From the NCBI GenBank assembly GCA_903970355.1, contig CAJCIF010000149.1, positions 1 through 15,977 on the forward strand: 15,977 nucleotides of DNA, in the 5' to 3' direction. Below are positions 14,003 through 15,977 of this stretch, one piece after another (position 1 is the stretch's first letter; each line of letters opens with the position of its first letter). Under the pieces are notes generated by a model. That model was not told the DNA's origin. It ran no database searches and saw nothing but the letters and a program-made list of their open reading frames with translations. A program made the position numbers and the translations under genes. The DNA comes from Actinomycetota bacterium (GTDB lineage: Bacteria; Cyanobacteriota; Vampirovibrionia; Obscuribacterales; Obscuribacteraceae).

Positions 14003-15400
14003 TTGCGCTTAGCAGTAATTAGTGGGATGCGAGATGAGCAGGACATAATTGCTCTTTTTCTTGCACACGTGAACACTTTGTTCGATCTGATTTTTGTCGT
14101 AGATCACAGATCGGTAGATGCAACCAAACCGATCCTTGAGCATATGCCAAAGAGCGATCGATTTTTTCTGTACAAATTGAACACGTCTTGCTCTCATCAA
14201 AAGCAGGTTACGCATATTCTGCTGAACAAAGCTTTTTCAATGGGTGCGGACTTCGTTTTCTTTCTTGATGCAGACGAATTCGTAGATGTTCCATCACGAG
14301 CCTCTCTCGAAAAACTGCTTGAAAGTAACAATAACCAGGTTCTGGAGCTCAAATGGAAAAATGCAATCCCCGCAGATCTATTCGCAGAAAAAAATAGTCT
14401 TACTCCCGAATCGCTGCTCCATGTTCCAACCGAACCAGGTAGTGTAGGAAAAGTGATTCATTCAAGAAAACTATTTTTGGAAAAACCGGAATATCTTCCA
14501 TCCATAGCCAATCATACTATTCAAAATTCTATTCGGGATTCGAGTCAAAATGTGATTCCAGCCACGCATGTAGGGGAGATCATGCATTTACCCATTCGTA
14601 GTCGGAATCAGTATACGCGTAAATTACTTCGCAGTAGCTTGGGAAAACTAAGCCAAATAGACAGATTATCGATGCAAAGTTTTCACTATTCCTTGCCTTT
14701 GCAAATTCACGGGAAAACAGGACTATCCGATGGACAGCTCATTTCCTTAATTGCTCATTACTCTGAAAATTGGAACGGAAAGGAGCTGCAACGGCATGAA
14801 TTATGTGCGCCGGCATTCGAAACCAGATCAGTTAATAGTGTCGCTCTCGACATGGAAGTCTACAAATCCATTGCTAATTTAGCGATAGCTGATCGAGAAC
14901 TACCGATAGATAGATTACTTGCAAGTTACATAAGTACTTTCAGATTTGAAGCACCGAAATACGCCAGTTTGATATTGGATGGAACCGAATTCAAGCAAAG
15001 TCCCGACAAATCTGCATCCTTAACTGATGAAGAACTTGCCCAAATTAGTGTTGCAGAAAATGAGCGCCTCCGCTTAGAGAACTTCAGCCTGATACAGGAG
15101 ATCCAGCGCGTTCAAAAAGGTGCGGTCAAACTGCAGAAAGAAATATCTCGATCTGAGGGCGAACGCGCTAAGTTGCAAGAGGAAGCAAACCGACTGGAAA
15201 AGCGTCTCCAGGAAATCAAGAAATCCACCGCGCAAGAACTCAAAAAAACGATCGGTGAATTGCAGGCTGAAATCGGCAAGCGCGGAGAACTGCTGGATAG
15301 AAAGAGGGAAGAACTGGCGGAAGCTCGAGCACTGATTCGCATGCTTGAGGGCCAAGCAGCAGATCATGACACTGCGATTGGTCTAGTCGTCAAGGATTGA
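14003..15400 (+). CDS. GT2-like glycosyltransferase with C-terminal coiled coil (465 aa)
   Basis: The first 130 residues match the family 2 subgroup often annotated Glyco_tranf_2_4: opening LAVISGMRDEQDIIALFLAH, then FVVDHRSVDAT (32-41) and VFFLDADEFVDV with the D89-A90-D91 metal-binding motif. The middle (about 130-330) has conserved-looking EIMHLPIRSRNQY, the usual acceptor region. From about residue 340 to 455 there is a long Glu/Lys/Leu/Gln-rich heptad region, almost certainly a coiled coil, which could oligomerise the enzyme or dock it to partners. There is no membrane segment or signal peptide, so it is cytoplasmic. The start is TTG, since no ATG or GTG in frame precedes it before a stop; GGGTG lies 7 nt upstream. 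ATG 14027 would remove the first beta strand and is unlikely. Substrates are unknown. Confidence 0.8.
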   Translation: MRLAVISGMRDEQDIIALFLAHVNTLFDLIFVVDHRSVDATKPILEHMPKSDRFFLYKLNTSCSHQKQVTHILLNKAFSMGADFVFFLDADEFVDVPSRASLEKLLESNNNQVLELKWKNAIPADLFAEKNSLTPESLLHVPTEPGSVGKVIHSRKLFLEKPEYLPSIANHTIQNSIRDSSQNVIPATHVGEIMHLPIRSRNQYTRKLLRSSLGKLSQIDRLSMQSFHYSLPLQIHGKTGLSDGQLISLIAHYSENWNGKELQRHELCAPAFETRSVNSVALDMEVYKSIANLAIADRELPIDRLLASYISTFRFEAPKYASLILDGTEFKQSPDKSASLTDEELAQISVAENERLRLENFSLIQEIQRVQKGAVKLQKEISRSEGERAKLQEEANRLEKRLQEIKKSTAQELKKTIGELQAEIGKRGELLDRKREELAEARALIRMLEGQAADHDTAIGLVVKD

Positions 15401-15410
15401 AGAAAGCACT

Positions 15411-15433
15411 AAACAACCAGAAAATGGGTGTTT
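15411..15433 (+). terminator. Weak hairpin after the glycosyltransferase
   Basis: AAACAACC (15411-15418) can pair with GGGTGTTT (15426-15433) around a 7-nt loop, with one mismatch. It begins 11 nt after the stop, but only three T residues (15431-15433, inside the stem) and no downstream U-tract are present. At best it is a weak or factor-assisted terminator. Confidence 0.2.
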
Positions 15434-15483
15434 GATAACCAACCTTGTGGATCAACCACTCCCCACCATAAGAGGTCTGTTAA

Positions 15484-15977
15484 ATGAAACGCAAAAGCGC
15501 GATGCTAGCAACGCTTTTCTCCGCCTTGTGCAGTACGATTTGCAATGCGGCCCAAGCTCATGGACCGATACCCTTTAGTAGCGCATTTAGTGGCATTCGT
15601 CTTAGCGGCTCCCAAAGGTCATTCCAACTTATTAACTCCAATTACTTCCATGCCGGCTACGCCGCTTCCATTGGCATCTTCGACGGCGGCAGGATAGTGG
15701 GTGGAACACTTACTGGCACAGCATATGGAACAACAAATGTTATGCCGGGAGGGCTGGTTCATTCGCTTGTGGTCGTAACACCGCCACCAACTAACGGCTA
15801 TGTCTATTTAGGACAAGGCTCGATAACGGTCGGGAACGGAGGCGGTGCACCAAACGGCCTTTACTTCCTTAACAACACAAGACCAATCAACGGTGTACTC
15901 GCGCCTCCTTTATCCATAGGCGGTATTCATTTATCCGGAGCAACTCGAGCGATACTGGGCCAGGGATACGCGTCTTT
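15484..15977 (+). CDS. Secreted Gly/Thr/Asn-rich protein, 5' part only
   Basis: The frame is open from ATG 15484 to the window edge (164 codons plus two bases), so the protein is truncated by the window and not necessarily by mutation. AGAGG (15471-15475) lies 8 nt before the ATG. Residues 1-26 form a signal peptide (MKRKSAMLATLFSALCSTIC and following) with likely cleavage after AQA. The visible mature part is rich in Gly, Ser, Thr and Asn, has alternating short strands such as GIRLSGSQRSFQLIN and IVGGTLTGTAYGTT, and contains a VVVTPPPTNGYVYLG segment. This looks like a beta-rich extracellular or surface protein. No named domain can be assigned from this part. It follows the second glycosyltransferase by 83 bp on the same strand and may be co-transcribed. 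Confidence 0.7.
   Translation, partial: MKRKSAMLATLFSALCSTICNAAQAHGPIPFSSAFSGIRLSGSQRSFQLINSNYFHAGYAASIGIFDGGRIVGGTLTGTAYGTTNVMPGGLVHSLVVVTPPPTNGYVYLGQGSITVGNGGGAPNGLYFLNNTRPINGVLAPPLSIGGIHLSGATRAILGQGYAS

Noticed and set aside
15074..15367. Minus-strand frames opposite the coiled coil
   Set aside because: The Phe/Leu/Ser-rich translations are the expected antisense of Glu/Lys-rich heptads, not a gene.
1..15977. Mobile element, phage, CRISPR or complete defence or toxin-antitoxin system
   Set aside because: I looked for transposase or integrase motifs, regularly spaced repeats, tRNA-like sequences and small toxin-antitoxin pairs and saw none. The HxH/DUF6745 pair does not match a known defence type.

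Overview
This window of about 16 kb looks like an ordinary chromosomal stretch from a diderm (Gram-negative-type) bacterium of moderate GC content, roughly 45% by eye. It holds 13 credible protein genes. I see no tRNA, rRNA, CRISPR array, transposase, integrase or phage structural gene. Several proteins carry Sec-type signal peptides. The mix of a large exported TPR protein, an HTTM-domain membrane protein, a DUF4239 protein, a DUF6745 protein and secreted low-complexity proteins recalls non-photosynthetic Cyanobacteria-related lineages (Vampirovibrionia/Obscuribacterales). That placement is inference from general resemblance and is weak; no marker gene is present to settle it.

Layout. (1) 70-2994, plus strand: a likely three-gene unit with an exported helical protein of unknown function, a small membrane-anchored protein, and an HTTM-domain membrane protein joined to it by an ATGA overlap. 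(2) 2842-3609, minus: a DUF4239 membrane protein whose 3' end overlaps the HTTM gene by 153 bp, exactly in antisense codon register. (3) 3861-7164, plus: a membrane-anchored protein with a C-terminal CxxCxGxG knuckle, overlapping a 956-residue exported protein that joins a DUF4034-like region to a TPR array. (4) 9692-7175, minus: a 178-residue protein of unknown function, a 102-residue protein with HxH and HEEH motifs, and a DUF6745 protein that overlaps the 102-residue gene by 14 nt. (5) 9908-11509, plus: a polytopic membrane protein that may have a GT-C-like fold. (6) 13852-11515, minus: a GT2 glycosyltransferase with a C-terminal membrane segment, a secreted Pro/Tyr/Asn-rich protein and a small protein of unknown function. 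(7) 14003-15400, plus: a second glycosyltransferase with a long C-terminal coiled coil. (8) 15484 to the window end: the start of a secreted Gly/Thr/Asn-rich protein that runs off the edge.

Genes are packed tightly at their 3' ends: the convergent junctions are -153, +10 and +5 bp, and I see no strong intrinsic terminator anywhere. Divergent spaces are 251, 215 and 150 bp, and no stretch longer than 300 bp lacks a gene. Regulatory candidates include a perfect TATAAT bracketed by a CAAGCC/GGCTTG inverted repeat upstream of the HxH/DUF6745 pair, and a GTTAGTG/CACTAAC inverted repeat between the two divergent glycosyltransferases.

No known defence, toxin-antitoxin or secretion system is complete here. 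The parts most likely to be a little-described functional unit are the HxH/DUF6745 cassette, and next the CxxC-membrane/DUF4034-TPR pair. Several genes suggest cell-envelope work: two glycosyltransferases, a possible GT-C-like membrane protein, and secreted proteins.
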